Shown here: positions 53,939 through 63,892 of the stretch, piece after piece
How positions within the stretch are numbered: the stretch's first letter is position 1
How the letters are laid out: each line of letters starts with the position of its first letter
Origin: Alteromonas aestuariivivens
Lineage (GTDB): Bacteria; Pseudomonadota; Gammaproteobacteria; Enterobacterales; Alteromonadaceae
Assembly: GCF_003367475.1 (NCBI RefSeq)
Contig: NZ_QRHA01000005.1
Span: forward strand, 1-64,000
Reading direction: 5' to 3'
DNA: 64,000 bases
Program-made: the position numbers and the translations under genes
The notes under the pieces: generated by a model
Seen by the model: the letters and a program-made list of their open reading frames with translations, nothing else
Databases searched by the model: none
What the model was told of the DNA's origin: nothing

Positions 53939-55234
53939 ATGCAGATTGCCGACACCAGTGGCCAGGATACGCCATTGGTTCCGAACACCAGAAAACGCCC
54001 TTTTCTCTGGGCCGGCTTTGCCGGCCTGATTGTTGTCTCTGCAACTTATGTTGTCCCTGCGGTAACCCAATGGGGAAAATCTGAAGCCAGTGTACCACAT
54101 GATCGCCTCCGTATCGCCACCGTTCGTTATGGTGATTTGGTGCGCGATCTTTCTGTCCAGGGCCGCGTTGTCGCGGCCATTAGCCCCAAACTCTACAGCC
54201 CCGCCCAAGGCACCATTACCTTGCAGGTGGATGCCGGCGACAAAGTCAAAAAAGACCAAATTCTCGCCACCATCGACAGTCCGGAACTCACAAACGAACT
54301 TGAACAGCAACAGGCTGTAGTGGATGAACTCACCACCGCACTGGAACGCCAGAAGATCCAGTCAAAGATCCGAATGCTGGCAGATCAGAAAGCCATCGAT
54401 CTTGCCAGAGTCTCGCTGACAGCCGCTGATCGGGAAAAACGCCGTGCCGATGCCGCATTTGCCACTCACACCATCAGTACCATTGACTACGAAAAAGCCC
54501 AGGATGATCTGCAAAACGCAAAACTGGTTCACGAACACGCGGTGGCTGATGCACAACTTAACGCTGAGAGCCTGACTTTTGAAATCCAGAGTAAAACCCA
54601 TCAGCTTAACCGGCAAACCTACAAAGTCGCCGATCTAACCCGCCAGGTCCAGCAACTCACCCTCAGATCACCAGTAGACGGCATTGTCGGCAATCTCGCG
54701 GTAGAGCAGAAAAACCAGCTCGATCAGAATCAGGTGGTCCTGAGTGTGGTTGACCTGAGTGAGTTCGAACTCGAAGTAGCGATTCCGGAGAGCTACGCCG
54801 ATGACCTTGCGATAGGCATGAATGCGGAAGTGGTAATTAACGGGCGCGCCTACCCGGCACAACTGATCACCATTTCTCCGGAAGTCGAGAATAATCAGGT
54901 TACCGGCCGGGTACGGTTTCTTGACCAGACACCGGACGGTGAACTGGTGAACACGCCAGAAGGTCTGCGCCAGAATCAACGCCTGACCACCCGCATATTG
55001 CTTGAAAGCAAACCTCAGGTCCTCATGGTTCAACGCGGACAGTTTCTTGACAGCGGTGCCGGTCGGGTTGCTTACAAAATCGATGGCGACAGCGCCTATC
55101 GTGTGCAGATCACCACCGGTGTGCGCAGCATGTCAGATATCGAAATCCTCTCCGGCCTGGAGGCTAATGACCGAATCATAGTGTCTGATACTGCTGCTTT
55201 CAAAGGTGCACAGACCGTACTCATAACTGACTAA
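53939..55234 (+). CDS. HlyD/MacA-type periplasmic adaptor subunit
   Basis: A 431-residue membrane-fusion protein. One N-terminal anchor helix (RPFLWAGFAGLIVVSATYVVPAV, about 20-42) is followed by a lipoyl-like half motif (SPAQGTITLQVDAGDKVKKDQILATIDSPEL), a long coiled-coil hairpin (about 115-220) and beta-barrel domains. ATG at 53939 is chosen over a GTG four codons earlier, with GTGGGA as ribosome site about 6 bases upstream. It is first of four ABC-export genes and probably links the inner-membrane ABC transporter to an outer-membrane TolC-type channel encoded elsewhere. Confidence 0.85.
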   Translation: MQIADTSGQDTPLVPNTRKRPFLWAGFAGLIVVSATYVVPAVTQWGKSEASVPHDRLRIATVRYGDLVRDLSVQGRVVAAISPKLYSPAQGTITLQVDAGDKVKKDQILATIDSPELTNELEQQQAVVDELTTALERQKIQSKIRMLADQKAIDLARVSLTAADREKRRADAAFATHTISTIDYEKAQDDLQNAKLVHEHAVADAQLNAESLTFEIQSKTHQLNRQTYKVADLTRQVQQLTLRSPVDGIVGNLAVEQKNQLDQNQVVLSVVDLSEFELEVAIPESYADDLAIGMNAEVVINGRAYPAQLITISPEVENNQVTGRVRFLDQTPDGELVNTPEGLRQNQRLTTRILLESKPQVLMVQRGQFLDSGAGRVAYKIDGDSAYRVQITTGVRSMSDIEILSGLEANDRIIVSDTAAFKGAQTVLITD

Positions 55235-55253
55235 ATACACTCAGGGAGCGCTC

Positions 55254-55955
55254 ATGTTATTGATGAAAAATGTACAAAAATCGTTTCGTACCGAACTGGT
55301 GGAAACGCACGCGTTGCGGGACTTCAACCTCCAGGTTAAAGACGGTGATTTTGTGTCGGTAACCGGGCCATCCGGTTCCGGAAAAACCACATTCCTCAAC
55401 ATTGCCGGCCTACTGGAAACCTACACCAGTGGGCAGTATTTCCTGGATGGCCAGGATGTCAGCGCCCTGACCGATCGACAGCGCAGTCGCCTGCGAAACG
55501 AAAAAATCGGTTTTATCTTTCAAAGCTTCAACCTCATCCCCGACCTTAACCTGTATGACAACGTCGATGTCCCACTACGTTATCGCGGTTTTGGTACAGC
55601 CGAACGCCACCAGCGGATCACACAGAGTCTTGAGCGCGTGGGATTAGCCAACCGCATGAAACACCTACCTTCGCAGCTTTCCGGGGGGCAGCAACAGCGT
55701 GTTGCCATCGCCAGAGCACTCGCCGGTGAGCCTCGTTTTTTGCTCGCAGACGAACCGACCGGTAACCTTGACAGCCAAATGGCACAAAGTGTTATGGCCC
55801 TGCTCAAGGAAATTAACCGCCAAGGCACAACCATTGTGATGGTGACACACGACCCGGAACTGGCCAGCCAGACGGCGCGGACTGTGATAGTAAAAGACGG
55901 TCGAATCTGCTCCTCAGATTTGCCCGATCCGATCCCGGCTGTCAGCAACCAGTAA
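55254..55955 (+). CDS. ABC transporter ATPase, MacB/LolD type
   Basis: A 233-residue cytoplasmic ATPase. Walker [10 protein letters not shown] (near 40), Q-loop in [17 protein letters not shown], signature [15 protein letters not shown], Walker [13 protein letters not shown] and H-loop TH are all intact. It belongs to the LolD/FtsE/MacB group that powers mechanotransmission-type ABC systems. It lies 19 bp after the adaptor gene and 9 bp before the first permease gene. Confidence 0.93.
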   Translation: MLLMKNVQKSFRTELVETHALRDFNLQVKDGDFVSVTGPSGSGKTTFLNIAGLLETYTSGQYFLDGQDVSALTDRQRSRLRNEKIGFIFQSFNLIPDLNLYDNVDVPLRYRGFGTAERHQRITQSLERVGLANRMKHLPSQLSGGQQQRVAIARALAGEPRFLLADEPTGNLDSQMAQSVMALLKEINRQGTTIVMVTHDPELASQTARTVIVKDGRICSSDLPDPIPAVSNQ

Positions 55956-55964
55956 GGACTCTGT

Positions 55965-57278
55965 ATGTTTTCCTATTACCTGAGACTTGCGCTTCAAAGC
56001 CTGAGGCGTAACCCGTATTTGAGCAGCCTTATGACCCTCGCTATTGCACTGGGTATCGGCGCCAGCATGACCACACTGACCATTAATTACCTCATGTCTT
56101 CAGACCCTATTCCGCATAAGAGCAAGCAGCTCTACTATGTGCAACTTGACAACTGGAGCCCCTACTCTGCCGCCCGGGAACCCAATGACCCACCCGATCA
56201 GCTGACCTGGCGGGATGCTACCCAACTCATGTCTGCGGCCAAGGCTTACCGCCAGTCTGCCATGGCCAGTAGTGGTGCTGTAATAGAATCCGGCAACCCT
56301 GACATAAAACCCTTTCTGGCGTCATTACGCCTCAATTTTGCCGATTTCTTCCCCATGTTTGACGCCCCCTTTTTGTACGGCAACGGCTGGACATCCAACG
56401 ACGATGACAAACGTGTCCCGGTAATAGTGCTGAGCAAACCAATTAACGACCGTCTGTTTGGCGGAGAGAATTCTGTCGGCCGCTATGTAACTATTGAGAA
56501 CACGCAATTCCGGGTAACAGGCGTACTGGATAACTGGGTGTTGGTTCCCCGGTTTTACGATGTCACTACTGATGCGTTTCAGAGCGTTGAAGATGTGTTT
56601 ATCCCTTTTTATTTCAAGCAGACACTGCAGTTATCCAATGGCGGTAACACCAACTGCTGGAAATCACCCGAAGGCGAAGGGTTTGAGGCTTTTTTGCAGT
56701 CTGAATGCGTGAACTTTCAGATGTGGGTTGAGCTGCCAACCCCGGCGGATAGGGAAGAATACTTCAATTACCTCAACGCCTATGCAGAAGAACAGAAAGC
56801 CCTTGGGCGCTTTCCTCGCCCTATTAACAATCGGCTTTCCGATGTCATGCAATGGATGGAAAACGAAAAAGTCGTCGCAGACGACGCGCAAATCATGATG
56901 TGGCTGGCGTTTCTGTTTTTACTGGTTTGCCTTTTGAATACCGTAGGCTTGTTGCTGTCGAAATTTTCGACCCGTACCTCCGATATCGCATTGCGCCGTG
57001 CAATCGGTGCCAGCCGTCAGGCCATTTTCACCCAGTACATTCTGGAATCGGCTCTGGTTGGCGTGTTGGGAGGTCTGTTCGGACTTATACTGGCAAATGT
57101 GGGATTAATTGGCATCCGCAGCCTGTATGGGGATTTCATAAGCGAACTGGCTACGTTGGATTTTACCATGATCAGTGTCGCCATTTTGCTAAGCATACTG
57201 GTCAGTATCCTGGCCGGCTCTTATCCGGCCTGGCGTGCATGCAGTGTTCCCCCTGCCAGCCAGCTTAAAAATCAGTAA
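55965..57278 (+). CDS. MacB/FtsX-type ABC permease, first of two
   Basis: A 437-residue permease with one N-terminal helix ([23 protein letters not shown]), a large periplasmic MacB-like domain (about 45-305) and three C-terminal helices ([69 protein letters not shown]). The [20 protein letters not shown] segment is the conserved FtsX coupling region. It is co-transcribed with the ATPase and the second permease, together suggesting a heterodimeric transporter. Confidence 0.88.
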   Translation: MFSYYLRLALQSLRRNPYLSSLMTLAIALGIGASMTTLTINYLMSSDPIPHKSKQLYYVQLDNWSPYSAAREPNDPPDQLTWRDATQLMSAAKAYRQSAMASSGAVIESGNPDIKPFLASLRLNFADFFPMFDAPFLYGNGWTSNDDDKRVPVIVLSKPINDRLFGGENSVGRYVTIENTQFRVTGVLDNWVLVPRFYDVTTDAFQSVEDVFIPFYFKQTLQLSNGGNTNCWKSPEGEGFEAFLQSECVNFQMWVELPTPADREEYFNYLNAYAEEQKALGRFPRPINNRLSDVMQWMENEKVVADDAQIMMWLAFLFLLVCLLNTVGLLLSKFSTRTSDIALRRAIGASRQAIFTQYILESALVGVLGGLFGLILANVGLIGIRSLYGDFISELATLDFTMISVAILLSILVSILAGSYPAWRACSVPPASQLKNQ

Positions 57279-57292
57279 CGAGGAGAGGCACT

Positions 57293-58516
57293 ATGAGCCA
57301 GTTGGAAATCGGGCCTATTCTCAGAGCCCTTCTGCGCAATAAGGTAGGTGCACTGTTAATTGCCCTGCAGATGGCGGTTACCATGACAATCATTGTAAAC
57401 GCCGTATTTATCATTACTGAACGAGCAGCGCTGATGCAGCGTGAAAGCGGTCTGGATGAAGACAATACATTCTATCTTACCAGTACCGGCTTTGGTGCCA
57501 ATTTTGAGTCACGCCGGGTAATCAGCGAAGATTTGGACTTGATCAGGAATACCCCGGGCGTGGTCGATGCAGTACAGATTAATGCGATTCCCATCAGCGG
57601 TGGCGGTTGGTCCATGAGCCTGACCACTGAACCTGGCGATGATGTGGAAGATGTTGGCACGGCCAATTATCTGGTTGATGACCATGCACTGACAACCTTG
57701 AACGCCAATCTGATTGCCGGTGAGCCGTTTACAGCCTCTGAGGTTCGCTGGCGTGCGCGCAATCAGCCAGATTGGCCGGATACCGCAATCATCACCAGAG
57801 CGCTGGCAAACAGCCTGTTTCCTGATACGCCCTGGCAGGAAACCGTTGGCAAGACCATTTATATTGGCGATGACGAACCGGTCATCATCAAAGGGATCAT
57901 CGAAAAACTTCAAGCTCCATGGATAGGCTGGGAAAATCTGGAGCACGCCATGCTAAGCCCTGAGCGAATGGATACTGTATCTGCACGCTACCTGATCCGC
58001 ACCGAACCGGGCGATCTCAATACTATGATGGCAACGCTGGAAGCGACGCTTTCTGATCGTTATCCGGACCGAATTATCCGGGATGTCACTACGTTAACCG
58101 ACACCCGTGAGCGCAGTTATCGTCATCATAGCGCCATGATTAAGATACTTTCACTGGTAATGGTCCTGCTTGTTGTGATCACTGCAATGGGCATTGTTGG
58201 GCTGGCCAGTTTTAATGTGAACCGCCGCAGAAAACAAATTGGCACCCGACGCGCGCTGGGTGCCAGTAAGGCCGCCATAATTCGCTATTTCCTGCTGGAA
58301 AACTGGTTGATCAGTACAGCAGGAATTGCACTTGGGGTGATTTTAACCGTTGGGCTCAATATGGCACTGATAGAATGGTTTTCTGTTCGGCCCCTTGACT
58401 GGTATTACCTGCCAGCCGGGATCATTGTCTTTTGGATAATTGGCCAACTTGCCGCACTGGGCCCGGCACTCAAAGCTGCGAAGGTGCCGCCGGCGGTTGC
58501 CACCCGGACAATCTGA
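57293..58516 (+). CDS. MacB/FtsX-type ABC permease, second of two
   Basis: A 407-residue permease of the same plan as its neighbour but different in sequence: an N-terminal helix (VGALLIALQMAVTMTIIVNAVFII), a periplasmic domain, and three C-terminal helices starting with ILSLVMVLLVVITAMGIVGLASF. NVNRRRKQIGTRRALGASKAAIIRYFLLENW is the FtsX coupling region. GAGGAG precedes ATG at 57293. It is the last gene of the unit; the convergent SRAP gene ends 10 bp beyond it. Substrate is unknown; antimicrobial peptides or lipoprotein-like cargo are common for the family. Confidence 0.87.
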   Translation: MSQLEIGPILRALLRNKVGALLIALQMAVTMTIIVNAVFIITERAALMQRESGLDEDNTFYLTSTGFGANFESRRVISEDLDLIRNTPGVVDAVQINAIPISGGGWSMSLTTEPGDDVEDVGTANYLVDDHALTTLNANLIAGEPFTASEVRWRARNQPDWPDTAIITRALANSLFPDTPWQETVGKTIYIGDDEPVIIKGIIEKLQAPWIGWENLEHAMLSPERMDTVSARYLIRTEPGDLNTMMATLEATLSDRYPDRIIRDVTTLTDTRERSYRHHSAMIKILSLVMVLLVVITAMGIVGLASFNVNRRRKQIGTRRALGASKAAIIRYFLLENWLISTAGIALGVILTVGLNMALIEWFSVRPLDWYYLPAGIIVFWIIGQLAALGPALKAAKVPPAVATRTI

Positions 58517-58526
58517 ACCTTGGGTT

Positions 58527-59237
58527 TTAATCGGCATCGAGCCAGAAAAAATCGCCAACCGGTTGGTAAGTTGACGGTTTGTCAATTTGCTGTGCACACA
58601 ACCGCTGGCGAATCGCTGGTTGCAATAGCGGTTTTAATTGCCCGGTATGAGTGGCATGGCAACTCAGCCATTGCGATACGCTGCCATCCTGTACTGACAG
58701 CATCAATGGGCAGGATTTCGGATGGAGCGTCGCCATCTTGGGGTGTGGCGGCAACGTTACTACTGAGCAGGAAAACTGCTCAGTTACTGTCCCATCCGGA
58801 CTGACACTGCGCCAGATTCGGTATAGCCCTCCAAGAGCCATACCGTCTTGGGCGCTGATATCGTAATAAAAATTTTTTCCGTCCCGGTGCACAGTTTCAC
58901 CAAATCCGGTGATCGGAATAACACACCGCTGCTGGCGAAAGCTCGCGTAACCCGCCGAACCTGGGCGATCAAGTTTATCATAACGGGTATTGAAGGAGGT
59001 GTAGCGTGAAGGTTTGAACACTGTCGTGCCATTCTGTCGCTGAGCGTCGAGCAGCAACCACCATGTGGCCTCCTGCATCAACCGTTTTCCGCCATGTTCA
59101 AAAACAATCGACACCGTGTCTGTTGCTCGTATGAAACGGCCGAAGCGCATATTCGTGGCTGGCCAGAGATCAATTTCAAGTTGTTCGCACAGTGCTCTCA
59201 CGCCCAGAGAATCGGTAATGTTTAAACGCCCACACAT
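58527..59237 (-). CDS. SOS response-associated peptidase (SRAP/YedK/HMCES family)
   Basis: A 236-residue protein that is expected to cross-link to abasic sites in single-stranded DNA. The catalytic Cys2 follows the initiator Met (MCGRLN), N83 (FNTRYD), E114 (PITGFGETV) and H172 (LHPKSCPLML) occupy the positions of YedK N75, E105 and H160. The usual GFYEW motif reads GFGET, a divergent form, but the glutamate is kept. No LexA box was recognised in the upstream gap. It is convergent with the ABC-export operon. Confidence 0.85.
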   Translation of the reverse strand: MCGRLNITDSLGVRALCEQLEIDLWPATNMRFGRFIRATDTVSIVFEHGGKRLMQEATWWLLLDAQRQNGTTVFKPSRYTSFNTRYDKLDRPGSAGYASFRQQRCVIPITGFGETVHRDGKNFYYDISAQDGMALGGLYRIWRSVSPDGTVTEQFSCSVVTLPPHPKMATLHPKSCPLMLSVQDGSVSQWLSCHATHTGQLKPLLQPAIRQRLCAQQIDKPSTYQPVGDFFWLDAD

Positions 59238-59429
59238 ATACCCGTCACTTTCCCCTGCGGGGTTTTGATTGTGAATCTGACTGAATAATGCAGAATAGCG
59301 TTTTCAATTTCATAACGGTTAAAATATAATCAGTTCATATTAGGTATTTTTCAGGATATAACCTAATACTTATTTTGTTTAGGGATAACAACTCCGTTTA
59401 GTTTGGGGCTCGGTAAGGGATGACCTGTT

Positions 59430-60644
59430 TTGGACACATCACTATTCACCAATGCCAACTTTCAGCTGATTAACGTCGTCGTGTTACTCGCCGGGCTGGC
59501 ATCATTCACCTGGTTACTGCTCAGCATTCCGTTACGGGTTTACCGGCGGGCCAGCAGTCGCTTTGCAATTGCAAATCTGTTTTTGATCTTCGCAATGTTG
59601 TTTTCCAACTGGCAGAAACCTGATGAAGCCGGCAGCCTTTGGCTTCTGGCGGATATCGGTGTGCTTTTTGCCCTGGTTTACTACAAGCTGGCAATCTGCC
59701 AGTTGTTTCACCGCAGTATTCATCCCAGGCTGGTGACAGGTGTGGTTGCGATTGCAGGGATTGCCCTGGTAGCAAGCCTGTTCGGCGCCAGCAATCATAC
59801 GTTTCTGAACGCATTAATATGCCTGCTTGCTGCCGTTATCACCCTCTTTACTGCGCGAATTAAATACATATCACTACACCTGGAATTTTCAGCCTGGATG
59901 GCCCGCGTGCTCGCCATACCGGATCTGCTTCTTGCCGGTATACTTTACGTGCTGGTAAGCGGCCTGCTGTTCGCTGCAGACAACACATCTGTGGCCCCCC
60001 TTCAGCCAGCAGGTTCCAATACCGTAGCCTGGCTGTACATCGCATTCTGTCTGTTGCTCAACTGCAGCGGCATTGCGGCCACAATCACCCGGTTGGTTTT
60101 ACGTATGAAACACCTCGCTGATCGGGACCAGTTAACCGGATTGCCCAACCGTAAAGTGGCATTCAGGCAACTCGAATCTCAGTGGCAAGAGTACAAGATC
60201 ACCAATAAGACCTTTTCAGTTTTTATACTCGACCTTGACGCCTTCAAACGCATCAACACCATGTATGGTCACGAGCAGGGTGACGTTGCCATCACGTTTG
60301 TGGGGGATCTACTCAATCGGGCGGTGCGTGTGTGTGATTTTGCAGCCCGGCTGGGGGGCCAGGAATTTCTGATTGTACTGCCCGGAAATGAGCTGCGAAA
60401 CGCCCGGCACGTTGCCAGTAAATTGTGTGCGCTTTTTGCCAAAAGCCGCTGGCGCGCCCACACTCCCCCACTCACCGTAAGTATAGGGTGTGCCGAGGCC
60501 CGCCAGGCCGACAGCCTGGAGCAGTTGATTACACTTGCAGAGAAGGCTCTGCGTAAAGCAAAACTTCAGGGCCGGAACCAGGTTGTCTGTGCCTCCGTCG
60601 CGGAAGAGGAAACTTACTCGCTCGTGTCGTCTTCGTCGTATTGA
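59430..60644 (+). CDS. Membrane GGDEF-family protein with degenerate GGQEF motif and intact I-site
   Basis: A 404-residue protein with about seven N-terminal membrane helices (10-222) and a GGDEF domain (about 230-395). D268 and the FKRIN metal/nucleotide region are present, but the signature reads GGQEF (309-313); the third residue, normally Asp or Glu and needed for metal, is Gln. The inhibitory c-di-GMP site RVCD (300-303) lies five residues before it as usual. It may be a c-di-GMP receptor rather than a cyclase; weak activity cannot be excluded. The start is TTG at 59430 with AAGG about 11 bases upstream; the next Met is at codon 56. The 3' end overlaps rmuC by 31 bp. Confidence 0.8.
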   Translation: MDTSLFTNANFQLINVVVLLAGLASFTWLLLSIPLRVYRRASSRFAIANLFLIFAMLFSNWQKPDEAGSLWLLADIGVLFALVYYKLAICQLFHRSIHPRLVTGVVAIAGIALVASLFGASNHTFLNALICLLAAVITLFTARIKYISLHLEFSAWMARVLAIPDLLLAGILYVLVSGLLFAADNTSVAPLQPAGSNTVAWLYIAFCLLLNCSGIAATITRLVLRMKHLADRDQLTGLPNRKVAFRQLESQWQEYKITNKTFSVFILDLDAFKRINTMYGHEQGDVAITFVGDLLNRAVRVCDFAARLGGQEFLIVLPGNELRNARHVASKLCALFAKSRWRAHTPPLTVSIGCAEARQADSLEQLITLAEKALRKAKLQGRNQVVCASVAEEETYSLVSSSSY

Positions 60645-62044
60645 CTGGTAACCGAATCAGGCAATTTCTTACTTGGCTGAACACCCAGTTTACGGAATTG
60701 CTCGATTTGGCGCACCATATTGCCGCGCCCGGAACTCAGTTTCGACAGCGCGCCATCGTAGTGCTTTTGTGTTGTTTCCAGCGCCCGACCGATTTTTTCC
60801 ATATCACCCACAAACCCGGAAAACTTGTCATAAAGTTTGGCTGCATGCTGGGCAATTTTCTGTGCATTCTGGTTCTGATATTCGTACTGCCAGATGTTGT
60901 TGATGGTTCGTAAGGCAACCAGCAGGTTTGTGGGGCTCACCAGCATGATATTGTGGTTCAAAGCCAGAGATACCAGCCCCGGGTCTTCCTCAACTGCCAG
61001 CAAAAAAGCCGGTTCGATGGGGATGAACATCAGTACATAATCGAGGGTTTTCAGGCCTTTTAACTCATGATAGTCCTTACTGCCCAGGCCTTTGATGTGA
61101 TTGCGCAATGACGCAACATGTTCATTCAGCAGGCGCTGGCGCTCGTTTTCATCAGTAGCATTGAAAAAACGTTCGTAGGCTGACAGGCTAACCTTGGAGT
61201 CAATGATCACATCCTTGTCATTGGGCAAATGCACCACCACATCCGGTTGTTGCAACTTACCTTCATCACTTCGCGCCGACACCTGGGTTTCAAATTCGTG
61301 GCCTTCCCGTAACCCGGACTCTTTCAGGATACGCTCAAGCACCACTTCACCCCAGTTACCCTGCTGCTTGTTGTCGCCTTTTAATGCCTTGGTTAATGCC
61401 GATGCCTCTTCGGTTATCTTCTGGTTAAGCTCTTTAAGGGTTAAAATCTCGGTTTTGAGCGACGCCCGCTCCTGCCCTTCACGTACATACTGATCGTTTA
61501 CCTGGCGCTTGAAGCCCTCAATCTGATCTTTGAGCGGATTCAACAACGCATCAAGCCCGGTCTTGTTCAGCTTGCTGAAAGTTTCGCTCTTCTGTTCAAA
61601 AATGCGATTGGCGAGGTTTTCAAACTGGGTTTGCAAGCGTTGCTCAGCAGAAGCCATCAAAGCCAGTTTTTCTTCACTGGCTTTGTTCGCTTCTGCAAAC
61701 GAAGCCGCCTGTGCATCCAGGCGGGCCTGCAATTTACCCTGCTCTGCCAGCGCGGTTTTTAGCTCAGCGCGCAGGTCTGCACAGTCCTGTTCACTTCGGG
61801 AAAGTTGATGTGCTTTCTGATTTAGTTCGCCCAACTGGGATTGCATGCCGAGTATCTGTTCACGGCCTTGCTGGAGTTCCTGGTTACTCTGGAGCAACTG
61901 GCTTTGCTGGTAATCCAGCTGGCTGGTAGCCTGTGCTAACGCCTGTTCGAGTTTTCTGCGGACCAGCAACCCGGCGACTAATGCCCCCAGCAGAACGCCA
62001 GCCAGGGCGAACAATACATGCACGAGATCAACTGCAATCATCAT
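60614..62044 (-). CDS. rmuC: DNA recombination protein RmuC
   Basis: A 476-residue protein with an N-terminal membrane helix (ALAGVLLGALVAGLLVRRK), a long coiled coil (about 30-200, Gln/Glu/Leu rich) and a C-terminal nuclease-like RmuC domain with GNWGEVVLERILKESGLREG, PDVVVHLPNDKDVIIDSKVSLSAYERFF and VLMFIPIEPAFLLA. RmuC limits inversions at short inverted repeats in E. coli. Its 3' end overlaps the convergent GGDEF gene by 31 bp. Confidence 0.94.
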   Translation of the reverse strand: MMIAVDLVHVLFALAGVLLGALVAGLLVRRKLEQALAQATSQLDYQQSQLLQSNQELQQGREQILGMQSQLGELNQKAHQLSRSEQDCADLRAELKTALAEQGKLQARLDAQAASFAEANKASEEKLALMASAEQRLQTQFENLANRIFEQKSETFSKLNKTGLDALLNPLKDQIEGFKRQVNDQYVREGQERASLKTEILTLKELNQKITEEASALTKALKGDNKQQGNWGEVVLERILKESGLREGHEFETQVSARSDEGKLQQPDVVVHLPNDKDVIIDSKVSLSAYERFFNATDENERQRLLNEHVASLRNHIKGLGSKDYHELKGLKTLDYVLMFIPIEPAFLLAVEEDPGLVSLALNHNIMLVSPTNLLVALRTINNIWQYEYQNQNAQKIAQHAAKLYDKFSGFVGDMEKIGRALETTQKHYDGALSKLSSGRGNMVRQIEQFRKLGVQPSKKLPDSVTSQYDEDDTSE

Positions 62045-62065
62045 AATTCCATGTCATTTTGATAC

Positions 62066-62090
62066 AAAAAGGGTACCACAGGGGTACCCT
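62066..62090 (-). terminator. Intrinsic terminator of the fumarase gene
   Basis: AGGGTACC (62070-62077) pairs perfectly with GGTACCCT (62083-62090). On the minus strand a T run follows. It lies 55 bp past the fumarase stop and just before rmuC. Confidence 0.8.
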
Positions 62091-62144
62091 AACAACGTCG
62101 TTCGAATGCCCCAAACCGGGCACTTTACGACGCTAATGCCGCTG

Positions 62145-63674
62145 TCACTTAGACAATTCGGCATCCAGTTCGGCGATTTTCGCTTTCCAGACCGCCGGAC
62201 CGGTCTGGTGCGCATTTGCACCGGTGCTGTCCACTGCTACGGTTACTGGCATATCTTCCACTTCAAATTCGTAGATAGCTTCCATCCCCAAATCCTCAAA
62301 GGCCACAACCCGGGACTTCTTGATGGCTTTTGATACCAGATAAGCCGCACCGCCTACGGCCATCAAATAAACGGCTTTGTGCGCGGCAATAGACTGCACG
62401 GTGGCCGGCCCGCGCTCAGCTTTTCCAATCATGCCGATTAAACCGGTTTTTTCCAGCATCATATCGGTAAACTTGTCCATACGGGTAGCCGTAGTCGGGC
62501 CTGCGGGGCCTACCACCTCATCACCCACTGCATCAACGGGGCCCACGTAATAAATAAACCGGTTGGTGAGGTCAACGCCCTCAGGCAATCCTTCACCATT
62601 TTCCAGCATGGTCTGAATACGTTTGTGAGCGGCGTCGCGGCCGGTCAGCATTTTGCCACTCAGCAATACGGTTTCACCCACCTTCCATTCCTGAATGTCT
62701 TCTTTGGTCACTTCGTCCAGATTAACCCGGCGTGTATTGGCACCAACCTCCCAGGTTACTTCCGGCCATTCTTCCAGTTTAGGCGCTTTGAGCTCAGCAG
62801 GCCCACTGCCATCCAGATAGAAGTGCGCATGTCGGGTTGCTGCGCAGTTAGGGATCATGGCCACCGGTTTTGACGCGGCATGGGTAGGCACGGATTTTAT
62901 TTTTACGTCCACTACGGTAGTCAGGCCGCCCAGGCCCTGTGCGCCTATTCCCAGGTCATTCACGCGCTTGAAGATTTCCAGGCGCAGCTTTTCGTCCGTT
63001 GTTTGCGGACCACGCTCCATCAGTTCCTGAATGTCCACCGGATCCATCAGACTTTCCTTGGCAAGAACCGCGGCTTTCTCAGCGGTGCCGCCAATACCTA
63101 AACCAAGCATTCCCGGCGGACACCAGCCTGCCCCCATGGTAGGCAGGGTTTTCACCACCCATTCCACGATGTCATCACTGGGGTTGAGCATCACCATTTT
63201 GGATTTGTTTTCAGAACCGCCGCCTTTGGCCGCAATCATGACTTCGATTTTATCACCCGGCACCATATCAATGTGCACCACCGCAGGCGTGTTGTCTTTG
63301 GTATTACTGCGCGCCCCGGCAGGATCGGCAACTATGGAGGCCCGCAACGGATTGTCAGGATTGGTATAAGCACGTCGGGTACCTTCGTCAACCATTTGTT
63401 GGACTGTCATGTCCGTCTTGTCCCAGCTGACCGCCATACCGATTTTCACAAAGCAGGTAACAATACCGGTATCCTGACATATTGGGCGCTTGCCTTCTGC
63501 CGACATTCTGGAATTAATCAGAATTTGGGCCATCGCATCTTTCGCCGCCTGGCTTTGCTCTTTCAGATACGCCTGTTCTACCGCTTTAACATAATCAAGC
63601 GGGTGGTAGTAAGAAATAAACTGCAAAGCATCTTCAATACTGTCGATGAAGTCTTGTTGACGAATAACGGTCAT
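62145..63674 (-). CDS. fumA: Class I fumarate hydratase (4Fe-4S type)
   Basis: A 509-residue class I fumarase interconverting fumarate and malate in the citric acid cycle. Both domains are in one chain: the N-terminal alpha part with RPICQDTGIVTCFVKIG and PGMLGLGIGGTAEKA, and the C-terminal beta part with GKMLTGRDAAHKR and GPTTATRMDKFT. Cluster cysteines are expected in PICQD, the GWCPPG region and PNCAAT. GAGGA precedes ATG. It is single-gene, with a promoter at 63729-63758 and a terminator at 62066-62090. The oxygen-sensitive cluster is typical for this class. Confidence 0.94.
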   Translation of the reverse strand: MTVIRQQDFIDSIEDALQFISYYHPLDYVKAVEQAYLKEQSQAAKDAMAQILINSRMSAEGKRPICQDTGIVTCFVKIGMAVSWDKTDMTVQQMVDEGTRRAYTNPDNPLRASIVADPAGARSNTKDNTPAVVHIDMVPGDKIEVMIAAKGGGSENKSKMVMLNPSDDIVEWVVKTLPTMGAGWCPPGMLGLGIGGTAEKAAVLAKESLMDPVDIQELMERGPQTTDEKLRLEIFKRVNDLGIGAQGLGGLTTVVDVKIKSVPTHAASKPVAMIPNCAATRHAHFYLDGSGPAELKAPKLEEWPEVTWEVGANTRRVNLDEVTKEDIQEWKVGETVLLSGKMLTGRDAAHKRIQTMLENGEGLPEGVDLTNRFIYYVGPVDAVGDEVVGPAGPTTATRMDKFTDMMLEKTGLIGMIGKAERGPATVQSIAAHKAVYLMAVGGAAYLVSKAIKKSRVVAFEDLGMEAIYEFEVEDMPVTVAVDSTGANAHQTGPAVWKAKIAELDAELSK

Positions 63675-63728
63675 GGGGTCCTCTTCTTGTTTTCGCCTTA
63701 CCGTGGTCTAAGCGTGCTAAAAAAGCGT

Positions 63729-63758
63729 ATACTAGCGCAACTGACGAACAGGCTCCAA
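63729..63758 (-). promoter_or_regulatory. Predicted sigma-70 promoter of the fumarase gene
   Basis: On the minus strand TTGGAG (63758-63753) and TAGTAT (63734-63729) are 18 bp apart, giving a leader of about 48 nt before the fumarase ATG. Confidence 0.5.
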
Positions 63759-63892
63759 ATAAATCCTGTTGTAACAACGGCGGTTGCGGGTATTTCCGTC
63801 TGCCGTGGTACAACCGAAGTTTCACCTCCTCTCAGGGGTGCCCTGTTTAAATAACTCGTATTTATTAATGTAGTGATTGTTAACCCCATTTT

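Noticed and set aside
63722-63850. A plus-strand frame ending at 63850 that encodes a cysteine/glycine-rich stretch (SCCNNGGCGYF).
   Set aside because: No ATG, GTG or TTG start exists in frame in the gap and the frame runs back antisense into the fumarase gene and across its promoter. It could be a decayed small gene, but support is too thin.
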